From NCBI RefSeq assembly GCF_036010665.1, contig NZ_CP108581.1:7249501-7313500 (forward strand): a stretch of DNA of 64,000 bases, read 5' to 3'. This DNA comes from Microbispora sp. NBC_01189 (GTDB lineage: Bacteria > Actinomycetota > Actinomycetes > Streptosporangiales > Streptosporangiaceae). Below the pieces are notes generated by a model, which made no database searches, was not told the origin of the DNA, and saw only the letters and a list, made by a program, of their open reading frames with translations. Positions 26,177 to 34,403 of this stretch are shown in pieces (within the stretch, counting starts at the first letter, position 1; each line of letters starts with the position of its first letter). Made by a program: the position numbers and the translations under genes.

Positions 26177-27055
26177 ATGCGACCTCCGACGCACATCCTC
26201 GTGGTCAACGGCGTCAAGGTCCGTCGCCCGGTGTTCGTGATCGCGGCCCCGCACTCCGGCGCGGACCTGCTGGGCCGTGCGCTCAAGCGCTCTCCCGGCT
26301 TCCACATGACCATGGGCAGGGGCCCGGTGACCCGGGTCGTCTACGCCTTCGCCCGGAGGCCCTCGATCGCGCGCAGCGGCGGGGCGCCCCGGGTGCTGCG
26401 CGACGTGCTGGCGGAGGCCTGGCAGGTCGTCCCGGCGTCCTGCGCGGAGTGCACGACCGCCTGCCGTGAGGCCGGCGGCATCATCGGTGCCGGGCCCTGC
26501 GTCGGGCCGGGGGCGCTGACGCGGTTCGGCGACGCCAGCCCCGACCTGATCTACAGCACGCCGGTGCTGCTGCGGGCGTTTCCGGACGCCCGGTTCATCC
26601 AGGTCGTCCGCGACGGCCGGGACGTCGTCGCCGACATGCTGGCCGACCCCGCCTGCATGGCCTGGGTCAAGCCGCACATGCTGAGCGAGGACGCCGAGTT
26701 TCCCAACCCGTTCCTCGGCGTGCGCTCGGCCGAGCACCGGCAGCGCTGGGCCGAGATGCCGGCCGCGGGCAGGTGCGCCCTGCGCTGGCGCGGCGCCGTA
26801 CGGCTGAACGCGGCCCTGCGCCGCGAACTGCCCGCCGAGCACCTGCTCACGCTCAGGTACGAGGACCTGGTGGCCGCGCCCGGCGAGGCGATCGACGCGG
26901 TGTCGTCCTTCCTGGAGACCAAGGTCTCGATGATCGCGTTGTACGGCGCGACGATCCCCCGGCCGGGCGCCTGGCGCACCCGCCTGTCCGGCGAGGACGC
27001 CGCACTGGTGGAGAAGGTCGCCAGGGAGGAACTCGCCCGCCTCGGCTACCGCTAG
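26177..27055 (+). CDS. Sulfotransferase-family protein
   Basis: 292 aa. The 5'-phosphosulfate loop is represented by FVIAAPHSGADLLG near residue 22 (usual form PRSGTT) and the 3'-phosphate motif by FIQVVRDGRDVVADML near residue 140. LTLRYEDLVAAP in the C-terminal third is also typical. The family transfers sulfate from PAPS to hydroxyl groups of glycans, lipids or natural products. The acceptor is unknown. The first loop has His in place of Arg, so cofactor affinity could differ. No PAPS biosynthesis gene is nearby. Its stop interlocks with the convergent ABC gene. Confidence 0.85.
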   Translation: MRPPTHILVVNGVKVRRPVFVIAAPHSGADLLGRALKRSPGFHMTMGRGPVTRVVYAFARRPSIARSGGAPRVLRDVLAEAWQVVPASCAECTTACREAGGIIGAGPCVGPGALTRFGDASPDLIYSTPVLLRAFPDARFIQVVRDGRDVVADMLADPACMAWVKPHMLSEDAEFPNPFLGVRSAEHRQRWAEMPAAGRCALRWRGAVRLNAALRRELPAEHLLTLRYEDLVAAPGEAIDAVSSFLETKVSMIALYGATIPRPGAWRTRLSGEDAALVEKVAREELARLGYR

Positions 27056-28920
27056 CCGGTGAACTGGGTGCGGTACAGCTCGGCGTAGGCGCCGCCCCGC
27101 TTCAGCAGTTCCTCGTGCCGGCCGTGCTCGACCACCCGGCCGTCCTCGATGACCAGGATCGCGTCGGCCTCGCGGATGGTCGACAGCCGGTGGGCGATCA
27201 CCAGCGAGGTTCGTCCCCGCAGGGCCGTCTTCAGCGCCTGCTGCACCGCCGCCTCGGACTCGGAGTCGAGGTGGGCGGTGGCCTCGTCGAGCACGACGAC
27301 CCGGGGCGCCTTGAGCAGCAGGCGGGCCAGCGCGATGCGCTGCTTCTCCCCGCCCGACAGCCGGTATCCGCGGTCGCCGACGACCGTCTCCAGCTCCTCG
27401 GGCAGATTCTTGACCAGGTCGGCGATCTGGGCCGCGCGCAGGGCCTCCCAGACCTCCTCGTCGGTCGCGTCGGGACGGGCGTAGCGGAGGTTGCTGCCGA
27501 TCGTGTCGTGGAACAGGTGGGCGTCCTGCATGACCACCCCGACCGTGTCCCTGATGCCGTCGAGGGTGGCGTCGCGGACGTCGAGCCCGTTGATCCGCAC
27601 GGCCCCCTCGTCCACGTCGTACAGGCGGGAGACCAGCGAGGTGATGGTGGTCTTGCCCGCGCCCGAGTGGCCGACGAGCGCCACCAGCTCGCCCTCGCGG
27701 GCGGTGAACGACACGCCCTTCAGCACCTCCTGGGAGGGACCGGTGTCCGGGCGGGCCACCGACTCCAGCGACGCCAGCGAGACGTCGGAGGCGGCCGGGT
27801 AGCGGAAGCGCACGTCGTCGAACTCGATCGTCACCGGCCCCTCGGGGATCGGCCGCGCGCCGGGCTTCTCGGCGACCATCGGCTTGAGGTCCAGGACCTC
27901 GAAGACCCGGTCGAAGCTCACCAGCGCGGTCATCACGTCGACGTGCACGTTCGACAGGCTGGTCAGCGGGCCGTACAGGCGCATGAGCAGGGACGACTGG
28001 GCGACCAGGGTGCCGAGCGCGAACGCCCCGGAGATCGCGAGGGTGCCGCCGAGGCCGTAGACGAGCGCGGTGGCGAGCGCGGCGACCAGTCCCAGCGCGA
28101 TGCGGAACACCGCGCCGTACATCGCGACGATCACGCCCACGTCGCGGACGCGGCCCGCCCGCTCGGCGAAGTACGATGCCTCGTCGTCCGGCCTGCCGTA
28201 CAGCTTGGCGACCATCGCCCCGGCCACGTTGAAGCGCTCGGTCATCACCGAGCTCATCTCGGCGTCGAGCTGCATCTGCTCGCGGGTCAGCGCCGACATG
28301 CGGCGGCCGACCCACTTGGCGGGGAAGACGAAGATCGGTAACAGGACCAGCGCGACCAGCGTGACCTGCCACGACAGCACAATCATCGTGCCGAGCACCA
28401 GCACCAGACTGATCACGTTGCTGACCACCGACGACAACGTGCTGGTCAGCGCCCGCTGCGCGCCGATGACGTCGGTGTTCAGCCGGGAGACCAGCGCGCC
28501 GGTCTGGGCCCGCATGAAGAACGCCACGGGCATGCGCTGGACGTGGTCGTAGACCTCGGTGCGCAGGTTGTAGATCAGGCCCTCGCCGATGCGCGCGGAG
28601 AACCAGCGCTGCGCCAGGCCGAGCCCGGCGTCCACGACGGCCAGCGCGGCGATCGTGACGGCGAGCCACAGCACCACCTGGACCCGCTTGGGCATGATGC
28701 CGTCATCGATGATCGCCTTCATCAGCAGCGGGTTGGCGACCACGATGACCGCGTCGACCACCACCAGCGCGAGGAAACCGGCGATCTGCGCCCGGAAGGG
28801 CCGCGCGTACCCGGCGATGCGCCGGACGGTCCCCGGCGCGATGCGCTCCTTCGTCACGGAGCTGTCACGCCGCAGGGACCGCATCACCTGGAAGCCGTAG
28901 CCCCCGTTCATCATCGACAT
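27052..28920 (-). CDS. ABC exporter, fused membrane and ATPase domains
   Basis: 622 aa. Six-helix exporter domain (about residues 30-320) and nucleotide-binding domain with Walker A GHSGAGKTT, signature LSGGEKQR and Walker B VVVLDEATAHLD. Similar to the lipid A-type/multidrug homodimeric exporters of actinobacteria. ATG 28920 is used; ATGs at 28914 and 28911 are equally possible and GGGAGG lies about 10 nt upstream of the first. Substrate unknown. Its stop codon shares the tetranucleotide CTAG with the stop of the convergent sulfotransferase gene. Confidence 0.92.
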   Translation of the reverse strand: MSMMNGGYGFQVMRSLRRDSSVTKERIAPGTVRRIAGYARPFRAQIAGFLALVVVDAVIVVANPLLMKAIIDDGIMPKRVQVVLWLAVTIAALAVVDAGLGLAQRWFSARIGEGLIYNLRTEVYDHVQRMPVAFFMRAQTGALVSRLNTDVIGAQRALTSTLSSVVSNVISLVLVLGTMIVLSWQVTLVALVLLPIFVFPAKWVGRRMSALTREQMQLDAEMSSVMTERFNVAGAMVAKLYGRPDDEASYFAERAGRVRDVGVIVAMYGAVFRIALGLVAALATALVYGLGGTLAISGAFALGTLVAQSSLLMRLYGPLTSLSNVHVDVMTALVSFDRVFEVLDLKPMVAEKPGARPIPEGPVTIEFDDVRFRYPAASDVSLASLESVARPDTGPSQEVLKGVSFTAREGELVALVGHSGAGKTTITSLVSRLYDVDEGAVRINGLDVRDATLDGIRDTVGVVMQDAHLFHDTIGSNLRYARPDATDEEVWEALRAAQIADLVKNLPEELETVVGDRGYRLSGGEKQRIALARLLLKAPRVVVLDEATAHLDSESEAAVQQALKTALRGRTSLVIAHRLSTIREADAILVIEDGRVVEHGRHEELLKRGGAYAELYRTQFTG

Positions 28921-28976
28921 ATGCCGTACATCCTCCCAGGCGTGCAGCGATGGGAGGACTCCCCCGATTCCCCCGT

Positions 28977-29048
28977 CAGCTCGAAGCGAACAGCGCCCTT
29001 CAGTGCGACGCGAAGAGTGTCTGTCAGTTCGACGCGAACAGTGCGCGG
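28977..29048 (-). repeat. Triplicated 24-bp end of the enoyl-CoA hydratase gene
   Basis: Three 24-bp units (28977-29000, 29001-29024, 29025-29048). Read leftwards in one frame they encode ALFASN-stop, TLFASH-stop and ALFASS-stop, so the last codons and stop of the gene at 29024-29878 are repeated twice downstream. Copies differ at several positions. Confidence 0.75.
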
Positions 29049-29878
29049 ATGCGCGCCACCTGTTCGGCCCGCTCGGCGGCGGCCTGTTCCTCCAGCGTGC
29101 GCCCCGGCGCGGCCCGCAGCAGGCGCTTGGTGGCGGTCGCGGCGGCGTGGCCGGTGGCCAGCAGCGCGGCGGCCAGGTCACGGGTGGTCTGGTCGAGCTC
29201 GCCCGCCGGCACCGCGATCTCGGCCAGGCCGAGCCGTACGGCCTCCTCGGCCCCGACGAGGCGGGCGGTCAGGCACATCTCGATGGCGCGGGGAACCCCG
29301 ACGATGTCGGCCAGGGGCTTGGTCCCGGTCAGGTCGGGAACCAGCCCCAGCGCGGGCTCCTTCATGCAGAACTTCACGTCGTCCGCGACGACACGCAGGT
29401 CACACGCGAGCGCGAGCTGGAAACCCGCCCCGATCGCATGGCCCTGCACGGCCGCGATCGACACGATCTCCGGCCTGCGCAGCCACAGGAAACCCCTCTG
29501 TGCCTCCGCGATCAGTCGCTCCAACTCGGTGTCGCCGAGCGCCGCGGCGCTCGCGAACGATTCCTGCCCGGGCACTCCCTCGGGCGTGAACATGCGCAGG
29601 TCGATTCCGGCTGAGAAGGACGGCCCCTCGCCTCTGACCACGACCACTCTCACCCGCTCCGGAAGGGTGTCCCCTATCCGGGCCAGAGCCGACCAGGTCG
29701 CGAACGTCTGCGCGTTGCGCTTGTCCGGCCGGTCCAGGGTGACGGTCGCGATCTCGCCGTCCACCTCGCAGCGCAGTCCGATCTCGGCCGGCGCGGCCGC
29801 CGAGACCGTCGACACATCGGAGCCTTCGCCCGTCTCAGGGGCGTGCTCCGGATCCCCCCCCACTGCCGCTTCCGCCAT
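29024..29878 (-). CDS. Enoyl-CoA hydratase/isomerase family protein
   Basis: 284 aa, ATG with GGAGCAGG upstream. Crotonase fold motifs: FSAGIDLRMF (oxyanion hole), AVQGHAIGAGFQLALACDLRV (second oxyanion Gly; written as AVQGHAIGAGFQ and LALACDLRV), then KFCMKEPALGLVPDLTG. The catalytic Glu pair of hydratases is present in part (FCMKEPALGLVPD), so hydratase or isomerase chemistry is plausible. Adjacent genes give no pathway. A 24-bp unit covering its last codons is repeated twice after the stop. Confidence 0.92.
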   Translation of the reverse strand: MAEAAVGGDPEHAPETGEGSDVSTVSAAAPAEIGLRCEVDGEIATVTLDRPDKRNAQTFATWSALARIGDTLPERVRVVVVRGEGPSFSAGIDLRMFTPEGVPGQESFASAAALGDTELERLIAEAQRGFLWLRRPEIVSIAAVQGHAIGAGFQLALACDLRVVADDVKFCMKEPALGLVPDLTGTKPLADIVGVPRAIEMCLTARLVGAEEAVRLGLAEIAVPAGELDQTTRDLAAALLATGHAAATATKRLLRAAPGRTLEEQAAAERAEQVARIRALFASN

Positions 29879-30076
29879 GCCTGCTCCTGCCTTCGACGAG
29901 GAGCCACGTCGCCTCGCACGGCCGGTCCGGTGCGGCGCACCGCCCGTGCCGGGCGTCCGCGCTCCTGTTCGACCCGCGGTCGCGCCCGAGCCTACCGAAC
30001 GACGTTCTGGTTAGCCGGACCCGGCCACGCCCTCTCACAGGAACGAGCGGCTGCGGTCGCGCGTCTTGAGGTGGAT

Positions 30077-30292
30077 CTAGCGCTTGGACTTGCCCCGGGT
30101 CGCTCCGCCGCGCCCGCGCAGAGTCACTCCGGACTCGCTCAGGATCCGGTGGATGAACCCGTACGACCGGCCAGTGGAAGCGGCCAGAGCGCGGATGCTC
30201 TCACCCGCGGAATAGCGCTTCTTGAGATCGCTGGCCAGCTTTTCCCGGTCGGCCCCGGTCACCCGGGTGCCCTTCTTCAGAGTCTCGGCCAC
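30077..30292 (-). CDS. Small actinobacterial helix-turn-helix protein
   Basis: 71 aa, GTG start with AGGAGGT at good spacing. Basic protein with an HTH of the resolvase/helix-turn-helix 13 kind: LKKRYSAGESIRALAASTG, then RSYGFIHRILSESG, and a basic tail (GRGGATRGKSKR). Proteins of this size and sequence are widespread in actinomycetes and of unknown role; DNA binding is expected. It sits between enoyl-CoA hydratase and ABC-F genes, all on the minus strand. Confidence 0.85.
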   Translation of the reverse strand: MAETLKKGTRVTGADREKLASDLKKRYSAGESIRALAASTGRSYGFIHRILSESGVTLRGRGGATRGKSKR

Positions 30293-30407
30293 GAGTACCT
30301 CCTGTAGTGCCAGACTTCCGCAGCGTTACTTCAGCCCATGATCAGTCATTTCGACGGGATCGGCTACCTACTCCGCGGGAAAAGATCCCTACCCGCTCAA
30401 ATTAAGA

Positions 30408-32006
30408 TCAGGCAAGCGCCACAAGATCGGAAAATTCGTCGCTCCATGCGTCTTCCACTCCGTCTGGCAACAGAATCACCCTATCCGGCTTCAGCGCCTC
30501 CACGGCGCCCTCGTCATGGGTGACCAGCACAATCGCGCCCGTGTAGGAGCCGAGGGCGGTGAGCACCTGGTCGCGGGAGGCCGGATCGAGGTTGTTGGTA
30601 GGCTCGTCGAGCAGCAGCACGTTGGCGCTCGACAGCACGAGCGTGGCGAGCGCCAGACGGGTCTTCTCACCGCCCGACAGGACCCCCGCCGGCTTGTCCA
30701 CGTCGTCGCCGGTGAACAGGAACGAGCCGAGCACCTTGCGCAGGTCGACGTCGGCGAGGTCGGGGCCCGCGGAGCGCATGTTCTCCAGCACGGTGCGCCC
30801 GGCGTCGAGGGTCTCGTGCTCCTGCGCGTAGTAGCCGAGCTTGAGCCCGTGGCCGGGCAGGACCTCGCCGGTGTCGGGTGTCTCGATGCCGCCGAGCAGG
30901 CGCAGCAGGGTCGTCTTGCCCGCGCCGTTCAGGCCCAGGATGACGATCCGCGAGCCGCGGTCGACGGCGGCGTCGACGTCGGTGAAGACCTCCAGCGAGC
31001 CGTACGACTTGGACAGGCCGCGAGCCGTCAGCGGCGTCTTGCCGCAGGGCGCCGGCTGGGGGAAGCGCAGCTTGGCGACGCGGTCGGACCGGCGCTCGCC
31101 CTCCACGCCCGAGAGCAGCCGCCGGGCCCGGCGCTCCATGTCCTGGGCCGCCTTGGCCTTGGTGGCCTTCGCCCGCATGCGGTCGGCCTGCGTCAGCAGG
31201 GCGGACGCCTGCCGCTCGGCGTTGGCGCGCTCCCGCTTGCGCCGCTTCTCGTCGGTCTCCCGCTGGGCCAGGTAGGCCTTCCAGCCGACGTTGTAGGTGT
31301 CGATGACGCAGCGGTTCGCGTCCAGGTGGAGCACCCGGTTTACCGTGGCTTCAAGAAGGTTGACGTCGTGGCTGATGATCACCAAGCCGCCCTGGTGGGA
31401 GCGCAAAAATTCACGAAGCCAGCCGATCGAGTCCGCGTCGAGGTGGTTTGTGGGCTCGTCGAGCAGGAGAGTCTCCGCCCCGCTGAACAGGATTCGCGCC
31501 AGTTCGACCCGCCTGCGCTGCCCTCCGGACAGGGTCTGCAGCGGCTGGCCGAGAACCCGGTCGGGCAGCCCGAGGCTGGAGGCGATCGAGGCCGCCTCCG
31601 ACTCCGCCGCGTAACCGCCGAGGACGTGCAGGCGGTCCTCCAGCCGGCCGTACGCGCGCACCGCCCGGTCGCGCACGCGCTGGTCGTCGGCGGCCATCCC
31701 GGTCTCGGCCGCGCGCAGTTCGCGCAGCACCTCGTCGAGCCCGCGGGCCGACAGGATCCGGTCGCGCGCCAGCACGCTCAGGTCTCCCGTACGGGGGTCC
31801 TGCGGCAGGTAGCCGACGCTGCCGGAGATCGTGACCGAACCCGTGGCGGGCAGGCCCTCACCCGCGAGGACCTTGGTGAGGGTGGTCTTGCCGGCGCCGT
31901 TGCGCCCGACCAGCCCGATCTTGTCGCTCGGGTTCACCCGGAAAGAGGCGCCCTCGATGAGCAGGCGGGAACCCGCGCGGAGTTCGACGTCGGTAGCGAT
32001 GATCAT
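30408..32006 (-). CDS. ABC-F ATPase (ribosome-associated, EttA/antibiotic-protection type)
   Basis: 532 aa with two ABC domains and no membrane segment. Domain 1: Walker A GRNGAGKTT, signature LSGGQRRR, Walker B LLLDEPTNHLD. Domain 2: GLNGAGKTT, LSGGEKTR, LLLDEPTNNLD. The linker (about residues 240-320) is rich in Arg/Lys and Ala as in ribosomal E-site binders. Such proteins act on stalled or drug-bound ribosomes. ATG 32006 lacks a close ribosome-binding site; CGGGAG lies 13 nt upstream and could be masked by upstream CTCCCG copies. A possible leaderless five-codon reading frame lies at 32061-32078. The upstream gene acVLRF1 also acts on the ribosome. Confidence 0.93.
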   Translation of the reverse strand: MIIATDVELRAGSRLLIEGASFRVNPSDKIGLVGRNGAGKTTLTKVLAGEGLPATGSVTISGSVGYLPQDPRTGDLSVLARDRILSARGLDEVLRELRAAETGMAADDQRVRDRAVRAYGRLEDRLHVLGGYAAESEAASIASSLGLPDRVLGQPLQTLSGGQRRRVELARILFSGAETLLLDEPTNHLDADSIGWLREFLRSHQGGLVIISHDVNLLEATVNRVLHLDANRCVIDTYNVGWKAYLAQRETDEKRRKRERANAERQASALLTQADRMRAKATKAKAAQDMERRARRLLSGVEGERRSDRVAKLRFPQPAPCGKTPLTARGLSKSYGSLEVFTDVDAAVDRGSRIVILGLNGAGKTTLLRLLGGIETPDTGEVLPGHGLKLGYYAQEHETLDAGRTVLENMRSAGPDLADVDLRKVLGSFLFTGDDVDKPAGVLSGGEKTRLALATLVLSSANVLLLDEPTNNLDPASRDQVLTALGSYTGAIVLVTHDEGAVEALKPDRVILLPDGVEDAWSDEFSDLVALA

Positions 32007-32091
32007 GATGGAGGGGACACTCCCGTGGGTGATGCGGACAGGACCGGTGCCGGGAGCGATCAGTCGGGAGCGCTCATGGGCTCAAGTGTAG
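32007..32091 (-). promoter_or_regulatory. Candidate attenuator leader of the ABC-F gene
   Basis: A -10-like TACACT (32086-32091) is followed after 7 nt by ATG, ideal for leaderless transcription. Two CTCCCG copies (32066-32071 and 32052-32057) could each pair with CGGGAG (32020-32025), giving mutually exclusive hairpins ahead of the ABC-F start. No -35 box was recognised. Confidence 0.4.
32061..32078 (-). CDS. Possible leader peptide MSAPD
   Basis: Five codons plus TGA, start directly at the predicted 5' end of the transcript. ABC-F resistance genes in other bacteria are often induced by ribosome stalling on such short frames. No direct evidence for translation. Confidence 0.35.
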
Positions 32092-32136
32092 TGCCGCCGT
32101 CACCGCGACCTGCTTCGCCGAGCGCCCGCCCGCCGG

Positions 32137-32865
32137 TCAGGGGTCGAACAGCCGGATCCGTACGGCGCGGAACAGGTCCGGTGCGCCCTTCAGGACGGCC
32201 GGCCGCGGATCGGGAACGGTGAGGAACGGCCCGGCTTCCAGGGCGAACAGCGGCGCGAGACGCCGGTCCTCCCTGATCTCGTCGACCGCCCGCCGGTCCC
32301 CGCCGAGCACCACCGCCTCCAGGTCGCCCAGCCGCGGCGTCAGCAGCCGGAAGGCCACGTCGGCGGCGGCCCGCAGCGCCTCGGCCGACTGCTTGTCCCT
32401 GCGCCGGGCGAAGCGCTGCTGGGACCATCCCCCCGCCGCGCTGCGCCCGTGGACCTGACGCGACCCGACCTTGGCCGCGACCAGGCGGGTGCCGGTGAAG
32501 ACGCCGGCGGCGTGCCCGCCGAGCCGGGCCAGCAGCACGCCGACCGTCCGCTCGCGGCACGCGTGGGCGACCAGCGCCGCCGCCGGGACCGGGAGGGCCG
32601 CCTCGCCCTGCCCGGCTCCGGACGGCGCGACGGGCGGCATGACGGGCGGCACGGCGGGCGGCACGGCGGGCGACGGGCGCAGCGGCGGGAACGGCACGTG
32701 ACACTCGGCGACCGCGCCGTCGGCGGCGTCGAGGCGCACGACGTCCGGCAGAGTGACCGCCTCGATCGCGCCGTGCCGTACGGCGAAGCGCGCGATCCAG
32801 CCCGCGAGCCGCTCGGGGGCCACCGAGACCCATCTGCCGCCTCCGGCGGCGGGCCGTCCCGTCAT
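32137..32865 (-). CDS. acVLRF1-family peptidyl-tRNA hydrolase
   Basis: 242 aa. The segment KVGSRQVHGRSAAGGWSQQ followed by RFARRRDKQ is the hallmark of actinobacterial VLRF1 proteins, relatives of eRF1/Vms1, with the Gln of the SQQ motif in the catalytic loop. They release nascent chains from stalled 50S-peptidyl-tRNA. A Pro-rich loop (AVPPAVPPVMPPVAP) interrupts the N-terminal part. ATG at 32865; divergent from the EAL-CBS gene. It is followed on the same strand by the ABC-F gene after 130 bp, so the two may be functionally related but have separate promoters. Confidence 0.85.
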   Translation of the reverse strand: MTGRPAAGGGRWVSVAPERLAGWIARFAVRHGAIEAVTLPDVVRLDAADGAVAECHVPFPPLRPSPAVPPAVPPVMPPVAPSGAGQGEAALPVPAAALVAHACRERTVGVLLARLGGHAAGVFTGTRLVAAKVGSRQVHGRSAAGGWSQQRFARRRDKQSAEALRAAADVAFRLLTPRLGDLEAVVLGGDRRAVDEIREDRRLAPLFALEAGPFLTVPDPRPAVLKGAPDLFRAVRIRLFDP

Positions 32866-32915
32866 GGCTGATCAGCCTACCGGTGTGGTCGTTTGCCGGA
32901 TTCCCTCCAACTGGC

Positions 32916-32939
32916 GGGGAAATGTAGGTGAATTTCCCC
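32916..32939. promoter_or_regulatory. Inverted repeat between acVLRF1 and EAL-CBS genes
   Basis: GGGGAAAT (32916-32923) and ATTTCCCC (32932-32939), perfect 8-bp arms with an 8-nt spacer, in a 118-bp divergent gap of reduced GC. Candidate operator. Confidence 0.5.
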
Positions 32940-32983
32940 CTGTAAGGGTCAACGACCCCGGGGAGGCGTCCCACAATTCACCC

Positions 32984-34387
32984 GTGACGCTCCCCTCCTC
33001 GCCGGCGTCGCCGGTCGCCGCGTCCGTTCCGGGCGCTCCGCCGGCGTACCACCCGGACGACCCACAGGGACACCACCCGGCGGGCCTCGTGCGGCGGTAC
33101 ACCCCCGCCGCCTCCGCAACGGGGCCCCTGCCCTCGTCCTTCGTCCCCGGGACTCCCCACAACACCCCGCACCGCCCGCCCGTCCCGTTGTTCCTGCCGG
33201 TGGTCGACCTGGACACCGGCGGCGCGATCGCCGTACAGGTGATCCCCGCGGACCCCGCCTGGGGTGCCACGCCGGACGCCCTCACGTACGCCACGGCCGA
33301 CCCGGGCGGTGTGGCCGGCGGTGCGGCGGGCAGTGTGGCCGGCACGGTGAACGGCAGGGTGGCAGGCACGGTGAACGGCGTGCTGGCCGCGGCCCGCGAG
33401 GAGACCGCGCTGCCCCTGGTGCTGCCGATCTCCGCCGCCGTGGTCGCCGCCGGTTCGGCCGGCACGGCGCCGCTGCACGAGGCGCTGCGGATGTGCAACC
33501 GCCGTCCGCGCGAGGTCATGCTGATGATCGAGGGCGATGTCGCGGCCGTGGGGCGCACCGCCCTGCTGTCCGGGATCGACGGCCTGCGCGCCGTGGGCTA
33601 CCTCGTCGCCTTCGGCGAACTCGGCACGGCCCCGCTGCCGCTCGACCTGCTCGCCGACGTCGCGCCGTACGTGATCGCGCTCTCCGGCGATCTGGTGGCG
33701 CGGGGAGCACGCGACCCCCGGCGCGGCGCGCTCGTGGAGTCGCTCGTCCGCCTGGCCCGCGGCGCCGGGGCGCACGTGCTCGCCCCCGGCGTACGCGAGG
33801 AGACGCAACTCGCGGCGGTACGCGGCTGGGGCATCAGGCTCGCCCAGGGCCCTCTGCTCGCGCCGCCCGACTGGCGGCCCTCCCACGGTCACAACCGCGT
33901 CCACGTGCCGCTGCCGGTGCCGGAGGCCGAGGCCGTCCCCGGCGCGCCGGGCCTCATGGGAGCGGGCGCGAGCGGATTGGGGCCACGCGTGCAGGAGTTC
34001 CTGCTCCCGGCGGTGACGCTCCCGGCCGGCTCGACGGCCGAGGAGGTCGTCGGCGTGCTCAGCGCGGAGCCGTCGATCACGAGTGTGGTGCTGGTGGACG
34101 AGTACCAGCGCCCGCAGGGCAGCGTCGACCGCAGCCGGTTCCTGCTGTTCATGGCCGGGGCGTACGGCCACGCGCTGCACGCGAAGAAGCCGGCCAGCCG
34201 CCTGGCCGACCCCGCGAAGATCGTGGCGAAGACCACCCCGGCGATCGCGGCCATGCAGGTGGCCGGGCGCGACACCACCCGGGCGTACGACGACCTGGTC
34301 GTGGTCGACGAGGTGGGCCGGTGCATGGGCGTGGTCCGGATCAGCGACCTGCTGCGGCACGTCGCCGAGATGCAGGCCGCCCGCTGA
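32984..34387 (+). CDS. Degenerate EAL domain plus CBS-type protein
   Basis: 467 aa from GTG 32984 (frame remains open upstream over the divergent gene; start is uncertain). After a Pro-rich N-terminus (about 60 residues) comes an EAL-like barrel in which DDFGTG is replaced by AFGELG and the EGVE loop by PGVRE; the late QG is kept (LAQGPLLAP). The catalytic residues for cyclic di-GMP hydrolysis are therefore missing. The C-terminal third (from VQEFLLPAVTL) looks like paired CBS modules. A role as a nucleotide sensor rather than a phosphodiesterase is inferred. Confidence 0.75.
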   Translation: MTLPSSPASPVAASVPGAPPAYHPDDPQGHHPAGLVRRYTPAASATGPLPSSFVPGTPHNTPHRPPVPLFLPVVDLDTGGAIAVQVIPADPAWGATPDALTYATADPGGVAGGAAGSVAGTVNGRVAGTVNGVLAAAREETALPLVLPISAAVVAAGSAGTAPLHEALRMCNRRPREVMLMIEGDVAAVGRTALLSGIDGLRAVGYLVAFGELGTAPLPLDLLADVAPYVIALSGDLVARGARDPRRGALVESLVRLARGAGAHVLAPGVREETQLAAVRGWGIRLAQGPLLAPPDWRPSHGHNRVHVPLPVPEAEAVPGAPGLMGAGASGLGPRVQEFLLPAVTLPAGSTAEEVVGVLSAEPSITSVVLVDEYQRPQGSVDRSRFLLFMAGAYGHALHAKKPASRLADPAKIVAKTTPAIAAMQVAGRDTTRAYDDLVVVDEVGRCMGVVRISDLLRHVAEMQAAR

Positions 34388-34403
34388 CCCGCCCGGCGGC
34401 GGG

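Noticed and set aside
29997..30007. GAACGACGTTC as a LexA/SOS box near the enoyl-CoA hydratase gene
   Set aside because: Half-site spacing is 3 nt instead of the 4 nt of actinobacterial LexA boxes, and no SOS gene is adjacent.
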